A stretch of DNA of 64,000 bases from the NCBI GenBank assembly GCA_948144175.1, contig CANXME010001453.1, forward strand, positions 1,612,001 through 1,676,000, in the 5' to 3' direction. Positions within the stretch are counted from its first letter, which is position 1, and every line of letters starts with the position of its first letter. Positions 10,191-23,144 of the stretch are shown in pieces. A model generated the notes under the pieces. The model was given only the letters and a program-made list of their open reading frames with translations, had not been told where the DNA came from and made no database searches. The translations under genes and the position numbers were made by a program. The stretch is from Closterium sp. NIES-65 (taxonomy: Eukaryota; Streptophyta; Zygnematophyceae; Desmidiales; Closteriaceae).

Positions 10191-12892
10191 CTTGGTATCA
10201 GAGCTACTTTCCTAGCTTCCCCGTTTTTAAGAGTGTAATACCCCTCTGGGGGGGGACAGGGAAGGATGCCGTGGTGATAGGAGCACCGCAAGAGCTGGCC
10301 AGGAGAACGGGTAGTTGCTACTAGCGGCCATGAATTTCAAGGCGCTCCTGCGGCACCGACGGATCCTTGCCCTCGACGGTCGAGATGGACCGTGGCCTCC
10401 CTCCCCCCGGGTGGCGGACAGCTTTTGCTGTCGTCGCATTTATGGCGTAAGTTAGTTGCATGGCATTTTCGTCAATTTCCGAGTTAACACTGTGTGGCAG
10501 CTGACGTCGAAGGAAGCGTCGTCACTGCACGCCTGAGATTGACGGGTGGCGTCGGCACGTGGTCGACAACTGCGCGCGACATTTTCGGAAAAAAAGACTT
10601 GCGCGAGTTGCGTCGGCACGTGGTCGGCACCAACGCGCGACAAAATCGGGAGTTAATGCGTGCGGCAAGTGGCGTCGGGCGATTTCGTCACATTGCGCAC
10701 GAGAAATTCGGAGTCTTCGGCACGTGGTGATCGTCGTCACAGTGCGCGAAGATTTCGGGTGGCTTCACGTGTGAAACGACTGCTGGTCGAGCAACCAGGC
10801 GCAATGTGTGATTTGCGTCGGGAAAACCGACGGCGAGGAGAGGCGGCGTGGCGATTGCCCGAAGAAAGCGGGGGTCTACCGTCGTCCCGCCCGGGTGCAG
10901 CAGGTGTTGCTGCAAAAGGGTGCGTCGTGGGTGTTTTTCGGCAGAGCGGCACAGTGTGGGACGGAAGTCGTTTTTCAAACCACCGAAAAGTTCGGGAAAG
11001 GCCGCCTACGACGAGACTGTTCCGGCTTGGATGACTACTGTTTCTGGCACAATGTTTATCGGCGAAAATTTCGGAGCAACAGTGGCAGCCGATTCTGCAC
11101 TACACGCGGCACAGTTCCCTCCGGCCAGAGGTACCTGTGTTTGCAGACAGCCCAGTACACCACGGAACAACGATTCGGCGCAGCGTTTAGACCCGCGAAT
11201 TTTCGGGGGTTCTACCGGCTACAATAAACGGAGTTGCGACAAATACGGGTCCGGCGAGAGAAACGGGTTCCGACTTCAGGAGGCGAGAAAAACGACCTAC
11301 TGCGACGACTTTTGCTGAGGCCGAGTCTCACGGCTTAGCGGCGGTAGCAGAAGGAGCTTCCTACCGGCCAAGTCTACCGACGTTTCGCATACCCCACGCC
11401 CAGAAGGCCTCGAAGGCAAGTTGTAAGACCAAAGAGCCACTGGATCCAAAGGTGGGGCCCTGTGTTTAGCCCTGTGCTGGCTCAAAAGCGCGGGTATTGC
11501 GCCAGTTCGACAGCTGGGCGTACAATTTTTTTCAAGATTGCGACACTGTTCAGCACCGACAAAACCGGACCATCGGCAACGTTTCCCCTGCCGAAACGGT
11601 CGAGACGGAAGAAATTGTGGCAGCTGGCGGTGTTTCTCCTGATTCAACGGTCTACCCAACGGCAGTGTAGCAGCGAAGGGAGTTCCCGAAGCTGTGGAGT
11701 TTTAAGTGCGATAGGCACGGTGGGCAGCGAAGCGGCCGGGCGGGCGTTTGATACGATAAACTCACCCCGACTACGATTGTGTTCGCGCCTTCATCGAACG
11801 CCAGAAAAATCGCGGGTCAACACGAAGAATGTCTCATCCGACAAAAGCAGACGCTGGGTGAACGGCGTCGTGCGAAATTGTCGGGGGGCGAAAGCAAAAC
11901 AAAAAAGGAGGGAAAGTTGTGGGTGTCGTTTCAAGCTACTTGAGTGATAGGCGGAGCCCGTACACCACTCCACCGCGAATTTCGGAGTCTATTCGGTAGA
12001 CCTCCGAAAGGGTTTGATATCGTTACATGGAGGCGCGACGAGGGGTGTATGCCAAGGATGCCTGAGATTTGCTAAGTATTCCCGACAGGTGCGAAGATGG
12101 GTGAACGTCGGAGCACCAGGGTTAACGGCGGAAATGTCGGGGCTACAAGGCAGAAAATACTTCGGGGCTTGATCCCTCAACCATGATTTTCGGGTGCAAC
12201 TTCGACGGTGGGAGACGGGTGAACGTCTGCTCGCCAGCTGTTTAAGCGTTCCTCGGTGTACTTCGAAGCAGTCTGGGGGAGTTTTGCTGCGAGATCTGCG
12301 GCGTTGATGCGCGCTAGGGTCCGTGAAAATCGGTCTCGGGAGACCCATAAGTACTGGGTTCCACGCCAAAAAAGCACCTCCTGTTGGTGGGTCGCTTGGG
12401 TGGTTAACCGCACGAAAAAAATGGTGACCGGGTGGGCGCGATAGAAACGCCGGTTCTTTCGGGGGACAACCTGCAGGCGACCAAGATTTTACGTGGGTTG
12501 GAAATTTCCGACATTTACGGGCGCAACGAGCAGTTCCGAAAAGAGTTTTTAACGGAGTCAGCGGGGTCGCTGACAGTATCCGTGCCGACGGCTGATTGCA
12601 GCGTCGCTTGATTAAGCGCGTGGAGGCACTCATCGTCAAATGTGTAGCCGTACAAATCGGAAGCTGCTCGGGGGTACTAGCCGCAACACGAGGGAAAATT
12701 TTGCAACAGGTGGAGGGAGAAGGCGACAGCTGTTTTCGCCCCTGCCCGGAGGTTTTCGGCGAGTCACGACAACACCGACAATGCAGCTGACGTCATCGAC
12801 AGTTCGAGTTCAACTTTGAAAACATATTTGCGAGGTCAGGGGGGAGAGCAGCAACTATTTTTCGCCTCTGCCCGGTACTTCTCAGCGAATAT
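10191..12892 (+). other. interior of element C, left part (no coding domain seen)
   Basis: GC-moderate DNA with only short open frames (up to about 160 codons) on both strands and none with a recognisable domain. It carries diverged internal repetition, including CGTCGGCACGTGGTCG at about 10550 and 10612 and frequent ATTTTCGG or AATTTCGG words. It reads as a non-coding, structured retrotransposon interior. Confidence 0.6.
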
Positions 12893-13024
12893 TGTGAGAA
12901 TAAGCGAACAGGAATGAATGAACTAGCAGTGAAATGAGTACAAGTGGGAAACCCTAGAATTGTGTACCCCCTATAGGCTAACCCACTGTAGCCTACACAA
13001 GCAGAACATATCTAATGTTTGACA
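12893..13024 (-). repeat. element B 3' LTR
   Basis: 132 bp, TGTGAGAATAAG...TTTGACA on the plus strand, matching the copy at 19687-19818 base for base in my reading. Confidence 0.95.
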
Positions 13025-13230
13025 CACCCCCATAGGCAAAGTGGGGGAGAACAAGGGGTCACAAGACCAGTCAAGCAAAGCAAAGCAAGCTCAGGGTGGA
13101 TCACAAAGTCACCACACAGTCCGAGCACAAGAGCAGGGCCAGAGGCCAGTTCACATGCAGGAGTACAGACATATATATAAAACTAGACAAGCAAGAGCAG
13201 GTATATATATATGTCACAGTACAAGTGAAG

Positions 13231-16200
13231 TCAAGAGGAGAGCAAGTGAGGCAAGACAGGCACAAGACCCAGCTGGGTGCAAAAGCGCTGATGGTCACAA
13301 GGCGCGAGTGCCTTGGTGAACACATCAGCAGTGTTGGCCTCAGAGGCCACGTACGCAAGTCGCAATTGACCACGCTGCTGCAGCTCACGAGCAAGGAAGT
13401 AGCGGAGAGCAATGTGCTTCGTTCTGTGCTCCAAGCGCTGCTCTCGACACAAGGCCAGCATGGCCTTGTTGTCTACGTACAGCACTGGAGGAGAACGAGG
13501 CGGCTCTCCAAGGTCAGTCAGCAGGTAGGTGAGCCAGCGAAGCTCCTGTGCAGCCATGGCCCCGGCGTAGATCTCAGCCTCACAACTGGAGCCGAGAACC
13601 GAAGACGAGCGAGTAGACCGCCACGAGACAGAGCCGGAACCAAGGCTGAAGGTGTAACCCTGTGACGACCGCTGCGTAGCCTGGTCGTCAGCCCAAGAAG
13701 CGTCCGCGTGGCCGGTAAGGACCACTGGACTCCGCCCTCCAAGCACAAGCCCCATGCCCGACGTACTGCACAGGTAGCGCAATACCCTCTTCGCTGCAGC
13801 CATGTGCTCTGGTCTGTGTCTCCCAGGAGCAACATAGCGTGCAAGAATGCTCAGAGGGTATGCAAGGTCAGGTCGTGTGCAGGTCATCAGGTACATGAGG
13901 CAGCCAACAAGCTCTGCATACGGACCACTCGACTCTACGGACTCATCCGAAGGCAGAGCTGAGAGTGAGTGGCGAGTAGGCAGAGGAGTGGCCTGAGGCG
14001 AGGAGTACGTGAAGCCGAAGCGCTGAAGGACCTGCTGCACCATGTGTGACTGAGTCAAGGTAATGGTGCGGCGTGCTCTGTCCCGAGTGATCTGCAAGCC
14101 AAGGTAGCTGCGCAGTTCACCCAGGTCTGTGCACGTGTGTCTCTTCAGCAGCTCGGACTTCACGTAGGCGAGTCCAGCAGTGTCCGCTGTGGCAAAGACC
14201 AAGTCGTCGACGTACACGAGGATGTAGAACGGCGGCAGTGAAGTGTCGGTGCGCAGAAACAGCGACGGGTCAGCAGTAGAAGGAGCCAACCCAAGTGCCG
14301 CCAGCGTAGTCCTCAGTGTGTCGTGCCACTCACGCGGTGCCTGGCGGAGACCATAGACTGGCCGTCGGAGGCTCCACTGGGTGCCAGGAGGGAAAGTCCC
14401 AGTGAAGCCAGGTGGACGGCGCAGCCAGATCTCCTCGTGCAGGCTACCCTGCAGGAACGCAGTGCTGAAGTCGAGAGAGTGAAGCTCGTAGTCGCGCTGA
14501 GCGGCTATGTGCAGCAGCACCCGAAGAGTGGTCATCTTCGGGGTGGGAGAGAAGGTCTGAAAGTAGTCAACTCCCTGCCGCTGACTGAAGCCACGAGCAA
14601 CGTACCGCGCCTTGAAGACAGGTGGAGAGCCCGGCGGCCGCTTCACCCGGAAGATCCACATGCCACTGACGATGTTCGCCCCAGGAGGGGGAACTGCGTC
14701 AACGTAGGTGCCTGTGGACTTCCAGGAAGCCATCTCTGCATCCATAGGTGCCTGCCACTGAGAGGAGTAGGGACCCTCTACGGCCTCCGCGTAAGAACGC
14801 GGAGTCGGGATGTCTAGTGCATCCGGGTCTCCCTCAGGGGCAAGCAGTACAGACGCGAGATGAGGTGAAGCAGCCGCTAGACACTGTAACTCCTCCTGTC
14901 TGTCCTCTAGGACGTCCGTGCCAAGAGCACACTCACCCCCGACGGACGGAGGACAGACAGACGCAGACTCAGCAACAAGACCAGCAGCGTAGTCGAGACG
15001 ACAGCGAGCAGCAAAGTCAACGAGCTCAGCGACTAGAGCAGACGCAGCAGTGGACTCAAAAGAGGGGCCAGTGACGACAGTAGCAAGCAGACGCGTGACA
15101 GTAGGACTGGCAGCTCGAAGAGAGTCCGACTCAGGGTCGGCAAGCGCAGGAAGAGAGGACTCAGGAGGAGAAGGCAAAGGGGCACGCAGAGGAGCAGTGG
15201 ACGGACGCAGAGACATCCGGTGCGTGCCAGGGACAGGAGGAGGACGCTGACGCGAACCGCGACCACTAGCGCGAGTAGCACGAACAGGCGACGCGGGACG
15301 AGACGCAGGCTCACGACGCTCAGCAAGACCTCCAGTAGGACCAGTGTAAGGAGAGGGAGCAGGCAGAGGAGAGGAAGGCTCCAACAGTGACTGCGACTGG
15401 ACACGCTGTGGACACTCTACCGAAGGAGAAAGACCAAGAACCTGCTGTAGGAGCGGAACGAAGTACGGCCGAGGCCGCGTGGCAGCTCCAGACTCAGCAG
15501 GGACAGCACCAGCACCCTCAGCGACAGCACCAGCGCCACCAACACCTCCAGCGGCAGGACCTCCAGCAGCACCAGCAGCAGAACCACCGCCAGGACAGAC
15601 AGCAGTAGTCTCAGCACCAACACCCTCAGCAGCTCCAGCTCCAGTAGGACCCGTAGGCCCAGCAGCTCCGGGACCGGCACCACCAGCACCCTCGACGGTC
15701 GACGAAGCTCCAGCTCCAGCAGCACTCCTGCAGCGGCGAGCAAACCACTCACGCAGCTCCTGGGGAGAGAGGGGCTCCCGGCGAGACGCAGCAGCAGGAG
15801 AAACCCCAGGCTCAGCAGCTCCAGACTCAGCACCCCCAGGCACAGCCGCTCCAGACTCAGCACCTCCAGGCTCAGCAGCTCCAGACTCAGCACCCCCAGA
15901 CTCAGTAGCTCCAGCTCCAGTAGGACCCGCAGGCCCAACAGCTCCGGGACCGGCAGCACCCTCAGCAGGCGAAGAAGCTCCAGCTCCAGCAGCACGCCTC
16001 TAGCGGCGAGCAAACCACTCCCGCAGCTCCTGTGGAGAGAGCGACTCCCGCCGAGACGGAAGAACCGGAGAGCCCCCAGGTCCAGCAGGCGCAGGCTCTG
16101 CACCTCCAGGCCCAGCACCCCCAGGCTCAGCAGCTCCTGACGTAGCACCCTCCGGCTCAGCACCCCCCGGCTCAGCACCCCCAGACTCAGCACCCCCCGG

Positions 16201-18477
16201 CCTCGCACCCCCAGGCTCAGCACCCCCAGGCTCAGCACCCCCAGCAGCAGCACCCCCAGGCTCAGCACCCACAGCAGGACCAGACTCAGCAGCAACCTCG
16301 ACTGGCTCGACCGTGTCTACCTGGGACACACCTGAAGGGGCAGGAACCTGAGGGGGGAGGGGGTCTACCGGGGGGGGAACTGGTACAAGGAAGTCCGGTG
16401 GGGGGGGAAGGGAAGGAGTACGGTAGGGGAAGAGGCGGTAGAAGGGGACTGACTCGTCGAACGTGACGTCCTGGGAGGACAGAACACGACGAGAGGAGGG
16501 GTGGTAGAACTGCCACCCTGGAGCGTCAGGGGGGAAGCCAAGGAAGACACAGGGAGCAGCACGGGGGGACAGCTTGTCCGCAGACAAGTCGCGGACAAAC
16601 GCCCGAGATCCCCAGACACGGAACGCAGACGCATCGCCAACCTTCCCCGTCCACAGTAACACTGGGGACATCGCGGGCCGAGAGACCCTGGGGTGAAGGT
16701 TGAGCTGATGCGCCGCGTACCGAACCGCAAACGGCCACAGAAAATGGGGGGCAGCCGCATGCATCATGGACGTACGAGCGACATCCATGACCATGCCAAT
16801 GCGGCGCTCAGCAATCCCATTTTGCTGTGGAGAGTCCGGAAGCGTAAAGGTCTGGCGGATCCCCTGTGCACGATAGTAGTCTCGCAGAAGGCGAGAGGAG
16901 AACTCCCCACCTCGGTCAGAGTGCAGACGCAGAACAGGAAAGTCCGAGCCGAAGCTCCTCCTGAGCTGGAGACGAGCCTCGCGGATCCAGTCGATCAGCA
17001 CCTCAGTGACAGCACCCTTGCTGCGCAAGGGGAAGACTGAGGTGTAACGCGAGTAGTCGTCAACCACCAACAGGAAGTAGCGCTCGTGACCCTGCCCACG
17101 GACGGGGGCCGGGCCCCACACGTCCATGTGAAGCGTCTGCAGAGGAGCCTCTGTCGGGGGAAACTGGGAGGAGTGAGGAGCAGCCCTGAGGCGCCCCTCG
17201 ACACAGGGGACACAGGAAGGTCCTGGTCCCGAAGGAAGGGGAGGGAGAGACTGGGGAAGACCAGAGACAAGGACACGGGAAGCCATGCCCCGAAGACGGG
17301 GCAAGGAGGGGTGGCCTAGACGGTGGTGCCACAGAAGAGTCTCGTGAGACAGGAGGCGACACGAACAGGGGGCAGACTCAGGACCAGACCTGGACGCAGC
17401 AGCAAACACCTGACCCGACGCTGCTACCTGACCGGACGCGGGGACAGGAGGAGACTCAGTGGTCAGGGTGTAGAGGCTCGACCCCGGCCGACGCGAGAAC
17501 GTGGCCAGGTGCCGGCCTGTGCGTGCGTCCGTGCAGTGGGTCACCCGCTGACTCGCAGGAGTGAACTGGTGAACCCCCGCATCCTGTAGGTCTGCACCAC
17601 TCACCAAGTTCGTCGAGAACGAGGGGAGGTACAGGCCAGACAGGGTGCCCGAGGGGGCAGCCGGACACGGGAGGACAGTGGAGAAGTGAGCGAGGACAGG
17701 ACCCCCAGAGGGGTCAGCCAGGGAGACTGCAACCGGCCGACCAAGCGGCGTGAGTGTGGTGCGGTCCCGAAAGAAGGAGCGAGAAGCCCCAGAGTCAAGT
17801 GTAAAGGTGAGGGAGGCCGAAGCCAACGCGGTACCTGAGAGCGCAGCCTCACCCGCACCTGAGGAAGCAGACTCACTAGCACCTAGAGCAGCAGCCGCAC
17901 CTGTACCTGGAGCAGGAGACTCACTAGCACCCAGAGCAGCAGCCTCACCAGTAGCTAGAGCAGCAGGTCCTATACCTGGGTCAGGCGGGACGCACAGGTG
18001 ACCGGCACGGTCAGCACTAGTAGGCAATGCATACATGGCAGTGAGAATAGCATCATAGTCAAGAGCATATATATCTACCCTCTGCCTAAGCAACTCCACC
18101 CAGTCGGGAAGCTCAGCCTCGTCGCCAAACACGGTACGCCAGGCGTCGCTCAGACGGGCGAAGCAGCTGGACGGTGTATGACTACGTGTCCCACAAGGCT
18201 GACCAGTCCGAGTACCAGTGCGAATCACGTAAGAGCAGCGAACAGCACTGAGAGACCCTCCACTTTGAGCGTACCACTCACGAAGCTGGCGAGGCGTGAG
18301 AGACACGCGAGAGGGTCGCGGGAGCTGCATCTGGCCGCCACCACGAGTAGAAGCAGCAGGAGTGGAAGTAGGAGTAGCGTCGCCACCCCTACAGCCCCAA
18401 CCAGCGTACCACTCACGCAGCTGCTGGGGCGTGAGGGAGTCACGCCGGCGTCGCTGGGGCTGCATTTGGCTCCGCAA
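13231..18477 (-). CDS. gag-pol coding region of copia element B
   Basis: Minus-strand frames give, in order: LREWYA motifs with a C-x13-C-x4-H-x4-C finger (CSYVIRTGTRTG...), protease TLDSGASRSF, integrase HHCC finger (WHHRLGHPS...CVPC), MDVWGPAPV, LHSDRGGEF and QQNGIAERR, a long Gly/Ala/Glu/Pro repeat linker with LREWFARR motifs, reverse transcriptase with FKARYVARGFSQ and YVDDLVFA, and RNase H with HADASWADD and TKHIALRYF, ending at 13231. The protein is very close to that of element A. A few breaks; treated as a fossil. Confidence 0.88.
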
Positions 18478-18599
18478 GTAGAAGCAGGAGCAGGACTAGC
18501 AGCAGGGAGGCAGGCAGCCAGGCAAGCCAAAAGGCAGGCAGGCAGGCAAGCAGGCGACGCGCAGCGTGCTAGCAGGGCAAGAGCTCACCAGTGGTGGGA

Positions 18600-19680
18600 A
18601 GAGTAGGCTCGGCGACTCAGCGGCTCGGCAGCTCGGCGGCTCGGCGGCTCGGGCGACTCGGGCGGCTCGGCGGCAAGGCGGCTCGGCAGCAACTGCAGCT
18701 CAGCAGCTCGGTGACTCGGCGGCTCGGCGGCAGGGCGGCTCGGCAGCAACTGCAGCTCAGCAGCTCAGCGACCCGGCGGCTCGGCGGCAGGGTGGCTCGG
18801 CTGCTGGGCGGCTCGGGTGCAGGGCGGCTCGGCGGTGGGGCGGCTCGGCTGCTGCAGGTGAGCGGCTCGGCTGCTGCAGTGGGAGATGAAGGAGGAGGAG
18901 AAGCAGGGGAGGCCACACACCTGCCACCCCTCTGCTGGCCTCTCCCGTCGCCTGTCGAGGCGACCTGAGGGGGCCGCTTGCGGCCCCCGAAGGAGCCGCG
19001 ACGGGCGACGGGAAAAGGGGGGGGGTGGGTGGTGGGGGGGGGCCGGTAGGTGCAGCGGCGGGGCCAGCAGGTGCAGTTGCGGGGCAGGTAGAAGGGGACG
19101 GCAGGAGCCGTCAGGAGGGGACGGCGGGGCCGTCACGAAGGGACGGCGGGGCCGTCAGGAGGTGACCGGGCCGCGACGGGGGCAGGCGGCGGGGCCGCGT
19201 AAGGGCCTGGGCGGGGCCGCGACAGAGCCGTCGGCGGGGCCGCGTGAAAGCCGGGGCGGGGCCGCGTAGAAGCCGGTGCGGGGCCGCGTAGAAGCCGGGG
19301 CGGGGCCGCGCGAGAGCAGGCGGCGGGGCCGCGAAGGAGCCGGGGCGGGGCCGCGTGAGAGCAGGCGGCGGAGCCGCGTAAGGGCCTGGGCGGGGCCGCG
19401 ACAAAGCCGTCGGCGGGGCCGCGTGAAAGACGGTGCGGGGCCGCGTAGAAGCCGGGGCGGGGCCGCGCGAGAGCAGGCGGCGGGGCCGCGAAGGAGCCGG
19501 GGCGGGGCCGCGTGAGAGCAGGCGGCGGGGCCGCGACAGAGAGGGGGGCGGGGCCGCGTCAGTGAAGGCGGCGGGGCCGCAGGGGAAATGGCGACCCGAG
19601 GGGTCGCTAAAAAAAAGATCGCGCCTCGGGGGGCGCTTCGGTGGGCCCAAGAAAAAACGGTCCGTAGAAGGACCCGCTCT
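18600..19680 (-). repeat. GC-rich tandem-repeat leader of element B
   Basis: Two blocks of repeats: 18610-18880 with units like GGCGGCTCGGCAGC, and 19130-19590 with units around GGCGGGGCCGCGTGAGAGC. It occupies the leader position between primer binding site and gag and is not protein-like in any frame. Confidence 0.85.
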
Positions 19681-19686
19681 ATACCA

Positions 19687-19818
19687 TGTGAGAATAAGCG
19701 AACAGGAATGAATGAACTAGCAGTGAAATGAGTACAAGTGGGAAACCCTAGAATTGTGTACCCCCTATAGGCTAACCCACTGTAGCCTACACAAGCAGAA
19801 CATATCTAATGTTTGACA
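19687..19818 (-). repeat. element B 5' LTR
   Basis: 132 bp. On the minus strand it ends ...TTATTCTCACA and is followed directly by the primer binding site TGGTATAGAGCGGG. Confidence 0.95.
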
Positions 19819-20463
19819 AATATCGACAAAAGCCTCGGCGATTCTGGACAAGACTGCCAGGGGCGCTGACAGCTGGAGAAGCTACAGAGAGGATTTTCGA
19901 CACTGCAACAAGACAAACGGCAGCAATTTCGGGACTGCAGCAGCTGACAACTGAAGGTAATGCGGCAGCAGGGTGATTCGGTGCTGCCACGCGGAGATAT
20001 TTGGGTGGCGGTCTTTTCCAAGAGGGGGGAGAAAGTGCTCTCGCACTGTACTTGTCAGATTTTTCTGACTTATTTTCTGACAGATTCAGCACGACGGACG
20101 CTCGCGATCACATCAACGACATCGACGGGTCCTGCTTCATCGACTTCTAACAACGCGTCAGCATATCCGCCCACGACGTGTTCATCTTGACCGTCCGACA
20201 GAGATCCACCACATCGACGGTTCTTATTCATCAACGGCTTTTCAACTTGACATTCGAATTCAACCGCCCGATCGTTATCGGCAGTATCAACGGCTGACAT
20301 TCCAACTCTTTGAATTTCGCCTGGTCAACGCGTTCAGCCACGCGTCAATTTCACAGTCAACGACGTCTACACCGTCAGATCCGTTTCAACCGAGGTCTGC
20401 AGTTTTCACGCTACTGCAAGACTCGGCTCCGTATAAGGGGGCCTTATCTAGAAGGTGGGAGAG
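19819..20463 (+). other. interior of element C, right part
   Basis: Continuation of the C interior after the B insertion, starting with the second AATAT. It has no long open frame, shows recurring CATCGACGG/CAACGGC words, and ends in the purine tract before the right LTR. Confidence 0.6.
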
Positions 20464-20738
20464 TGTAATGAATATGCAATTCATTACTGTAGAGGCTGCT
20501 CCTAGCGAGAACAGCCCGAGCACTTCGCGTCAGGATGGCTCGTCCTACACTTTCGCACCGAGCCAATTCCGAGTCGCCCCGCACCAATCGCGACATTTCC
20601 GAGCCACGCACATCTAGAGGTTCTCGCCTAGCTAGTTTTCGCCCTATATATTCTTGCTTTCTTCATTGTTTCGTCATTCTGTAATCACGTCTTCTTTATA
20701 AAGTCTTCCGCGCACTCTGTCTAGTAAAACTCATAACA
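20464..20738 (+). repeat. element C right LTR
   Basis: 275 bp, five differences from the left LTR, followed by the target duplication AAAGC. Confidence 0.9.
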
Positions 20739-20743
20739 AAAGC

Positions 20744-21445
20744 ACTTGATTGAAGTGGTTACCTTGTGACTCAAAACGACGCGGGGGTTTGGTTGGAAGT
20801 ACAGAAACATACCTTGCGACACCCTAAACACACCAAGCGACTGACGCCCAACACTACTGGTCGCACGCACACTCAACCACACACTCAAATGCAACTGCAC
20901 AACAAGCACTGCTTTACATGAGACTATGACTGCGCCTAGTGTGAAACCTACTCGCCGCCTCCCAGGCGATTAGCGTAGCAACCCAAGCACACAAACTACT
21001 AACGACCGTCCCGACGCGCACACGTCCTTTCCACTACCCCGCGCGATAAACACATCGAAATTCGCCCAGACCAAGGCGGGGAATCAACAATGCGCCACGG
21101 GAGGCGCCGTAGGCGCAATGCACACGAAGCAGCCCACAGTCGCGCAATGACCGAAAACCGAAAACGTGCAGGTAGGCAACGACACGACGAGTAGGCAAGC
21201 TTAGCCTAAAGTCTGGGGTACACCATCGCAACCCTGACCGAGTTCGCGACCAGCATCGTGCACATCCGCAGGAGCGTGCGCGTTCCAGCGGAAGGAGGTC
21301 CCATATCGCGCCAAGCATGCATTGCTGGACATAAAAAAAAGACCGCCGAAAGGGGAGTGCAATACAACAAGGGCTGATGCCGAGCATCTCGGACAAAAGC
21401 ATACGCTAGACGGGAATGCCTATCACGCAAATGACCCAGCACCGC
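20744..21445. other. intergenic, nothing recognised
   Basis: Unique-looking DNA of mixed composition. Open frames of up to about 120 codons exist on the minus strand but have no recognisable domain and no splice support. Confidence 0.5.
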
Positions 21446-21447
21446 GC

Positions 21448-21590
21448 AAACCAGGCCAGCGCCGCGCATATCAGGACAGCGCCGCGCATATCTGGACAGC
21501 GCCGCGCATATCTGGACAGCGCCGCGCATATCTGGACAGCGCCGCGCATATCTGGACAGCGCCGCGCATATCTGGACATTCCCGCCTGGT
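21448..21590. repeat. 20-bp tandem repeat
   Basis: Seven near-perfect copies of a 20-bp unit, GCCGCGCATATCTGGACAGC. Confidence 0.95.
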
Positions 21591-23005
21591 CCGCACTCAC
21601 ACATTCCCGCCTGGTCCGCACTCTCACATTCCCGCCTGTCCCGCACTCTCGCTCACCCCCCTGTTCCGCACTCTCACATTCCCCCCTGTTCCACACTCTC
21701 ACATTCCCCCCTGTTCCGCACTCTCACATTCCTCCCTGTCGCTCACTCTCGCATACCCACCTGCCTGTCATAGGCACTCACACATTCCCTCGTGGCCAGC
21801 ACTCTCCCATTCCCACGGGCCCAGCACCCTAACATTACCTCCTATCCCGCACTCTCACATCCCCTCCTCGCCCGCACTCTCTCATTCCCTCCTATCCCGC
21901 ACTCTCTCATCCCCTCTTCTCCCGCACTCTCTCATTCCCTCCTATCCCGCACAGTCTCATTCCCTCCTATCCCGCACTCTCTCATTCCCTCCTATCCCGC
22001 ACAGTCTCATTCCCTCCTATCCCGCACTCTCTCATTCCCTCCTATCCCGCACTCTCTCATTCCCTCCTATTCCGCCCTCCCTCATTCCCTCCTATCCCGC
22101 ACTCTCTCATTCCCTCCTATCCCGCACTCTCTCATTCCCTCCTATTCCGCCCTCCCTCATTCAGGCCTGTCCCGCACTCTCGCATACCCCTTCCTGGCCA
22201 CTCACATACCCCCTCACCCGCACTCACATTCCCCCCTGTTCCGCACTCTCACAGTCCAGCCTGGACCGCACCGCACTCTCGCATTCCCCCCTCTTCCGCA
22301 CTCTCACATACCCCCCTGTTCCGCACTCCCACCCTCCCCCCTGTTCCGCACTCTCACATTCCCCCTGTTCCGCACTCTCCCATTCCCCCCTGTTCCGCAC
22401 TCTCACATTCCCACCTGTTCCGCACTCTCAAATTCCCCCTGTTCCGCACTCACACATTCCCCTTTTTCCGCACACTCACATTCCCCCTGTTCTGCACACT
22501 CACATTCCCCCTGTTCCGCACAATTACATACCCCCCTGTTCCGCACTCCCACCCTCCCCCCCTGTTCCGCACTCTCACATTCCCCCTGTTCCGCACTCTC
22601 CCATTCCCCCCTGTTCCGCACTCTCACATTCCCCCTGTTCCGCACTCTCACATTCCCCCCTCTTCCGCACTCTCAAATTCCCACCTGTTCCGCACTCTCA
22701 AATTCCCCCTGTTCCGCACTCACACATTCCCCCTTTTCCGCACACTCACATTCCCCCTGTTCTGCACACTCACATTCCCCCTGTTCCGCACAATTACATA
22801 CCCCCCTGTTCCGCACTCCCACCCCCCTGTTCCGCACTCTCACATTCCCCCTGTTCCGCACTCTCCCATTCCCCCCTGTTCCGCACTCTCACATTCCCCC
22901 TGTTCCGCACTCTCACATTCCCCCCTCTTCCGCACTCTCAAATTCCCCCTGTTCCGCACTCTCAAATTCCCCCTGTTCCGCGCTCTCAAATTCCCCCTGA
23001 TGAAT
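21583..23005. repeat. pyrimidine-rich minisatellite block (CTCTCACATTCCCCCTGTTCCGCA type)
   Basis: Long run of 20-25-bp imperfect units such as CCTGTTCCGCACTCTCACAT and TCATTCCCTCCTATCCCGCA. A higher-order duplication is visible: the segment around 22420-22560 recurs at about 22680-22830. On the minus strand the units read GTGAGAGTGCGGAACAGGG, so donor-like GTGAGAG recurs. Confidence 0.92.
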
Positions 23006-23144
23006 CCTTATCCTTGTGGCTGTTATTGTACAGGCACGCCACTGGAACTATATGAAGCCGATTCTTAGTTACCACAATTTGTGTAAAATACTAATACTTC
23101 CAGTCATTATCAAGTCTGTAACTTGTTTTACATTGAATAAAGTC

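Larger units (their letters stand above)
12893..19818 (-). mobile_element. Ty1/copia LTR retrotransposon B, nested in C
   Basis: 6926 bp on the minus strand with two 132-bp LTRs that I read as identical, and the target duplication AATAT at 12888-12892 and 19819-19823. The primer binding site TGGTATAGAGCGGGTCC lies next to the LTR at 19686 and the purine tract CCTATGGGGGTG next to 13025. Same family as A, D and F. Parts on the minus strand: leader 19680-18600, gag remainder about 18500-18000, protease about 17790, integrase about 17400-16500, reverse transcriptase about 14720-14200, RNase H about 13700-13300. Identical LTRs mean a very recent insertion. The coding region is mostly open with a few breaks. 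Confidence 0.94.
9916..20738 (+). mobile_element. non-coding LTR element C, interrupted by element B
   Basis: Two 275-bp LTRs (TGTAATGAATATGC...ACTCATAACA) flank a 3.3-kb interior that has no recognisable gag or pol. Target duplication AAAGC lies at 9911-9915 and 20739-20743. The primer binding site CTTGGTATCAGAGC follows the left LTR. A purine-rich AAGGTGGGAGAG precedes the right one. The LTRs differ at five of 275 positions, so C is older than B, which sits inside it at 12893-19818. A large non-coding interior with proper LTR, primer site and purine tract is the pattern of a large retrotransposon derivative that relies on proteins of another element. Confidence 0.88.

Noticed and set aside
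10494-12639. Short frames inside element C (60-216 codons)
   Set aside because: They overlap on both strands without domains; the region behaves as non-coding.
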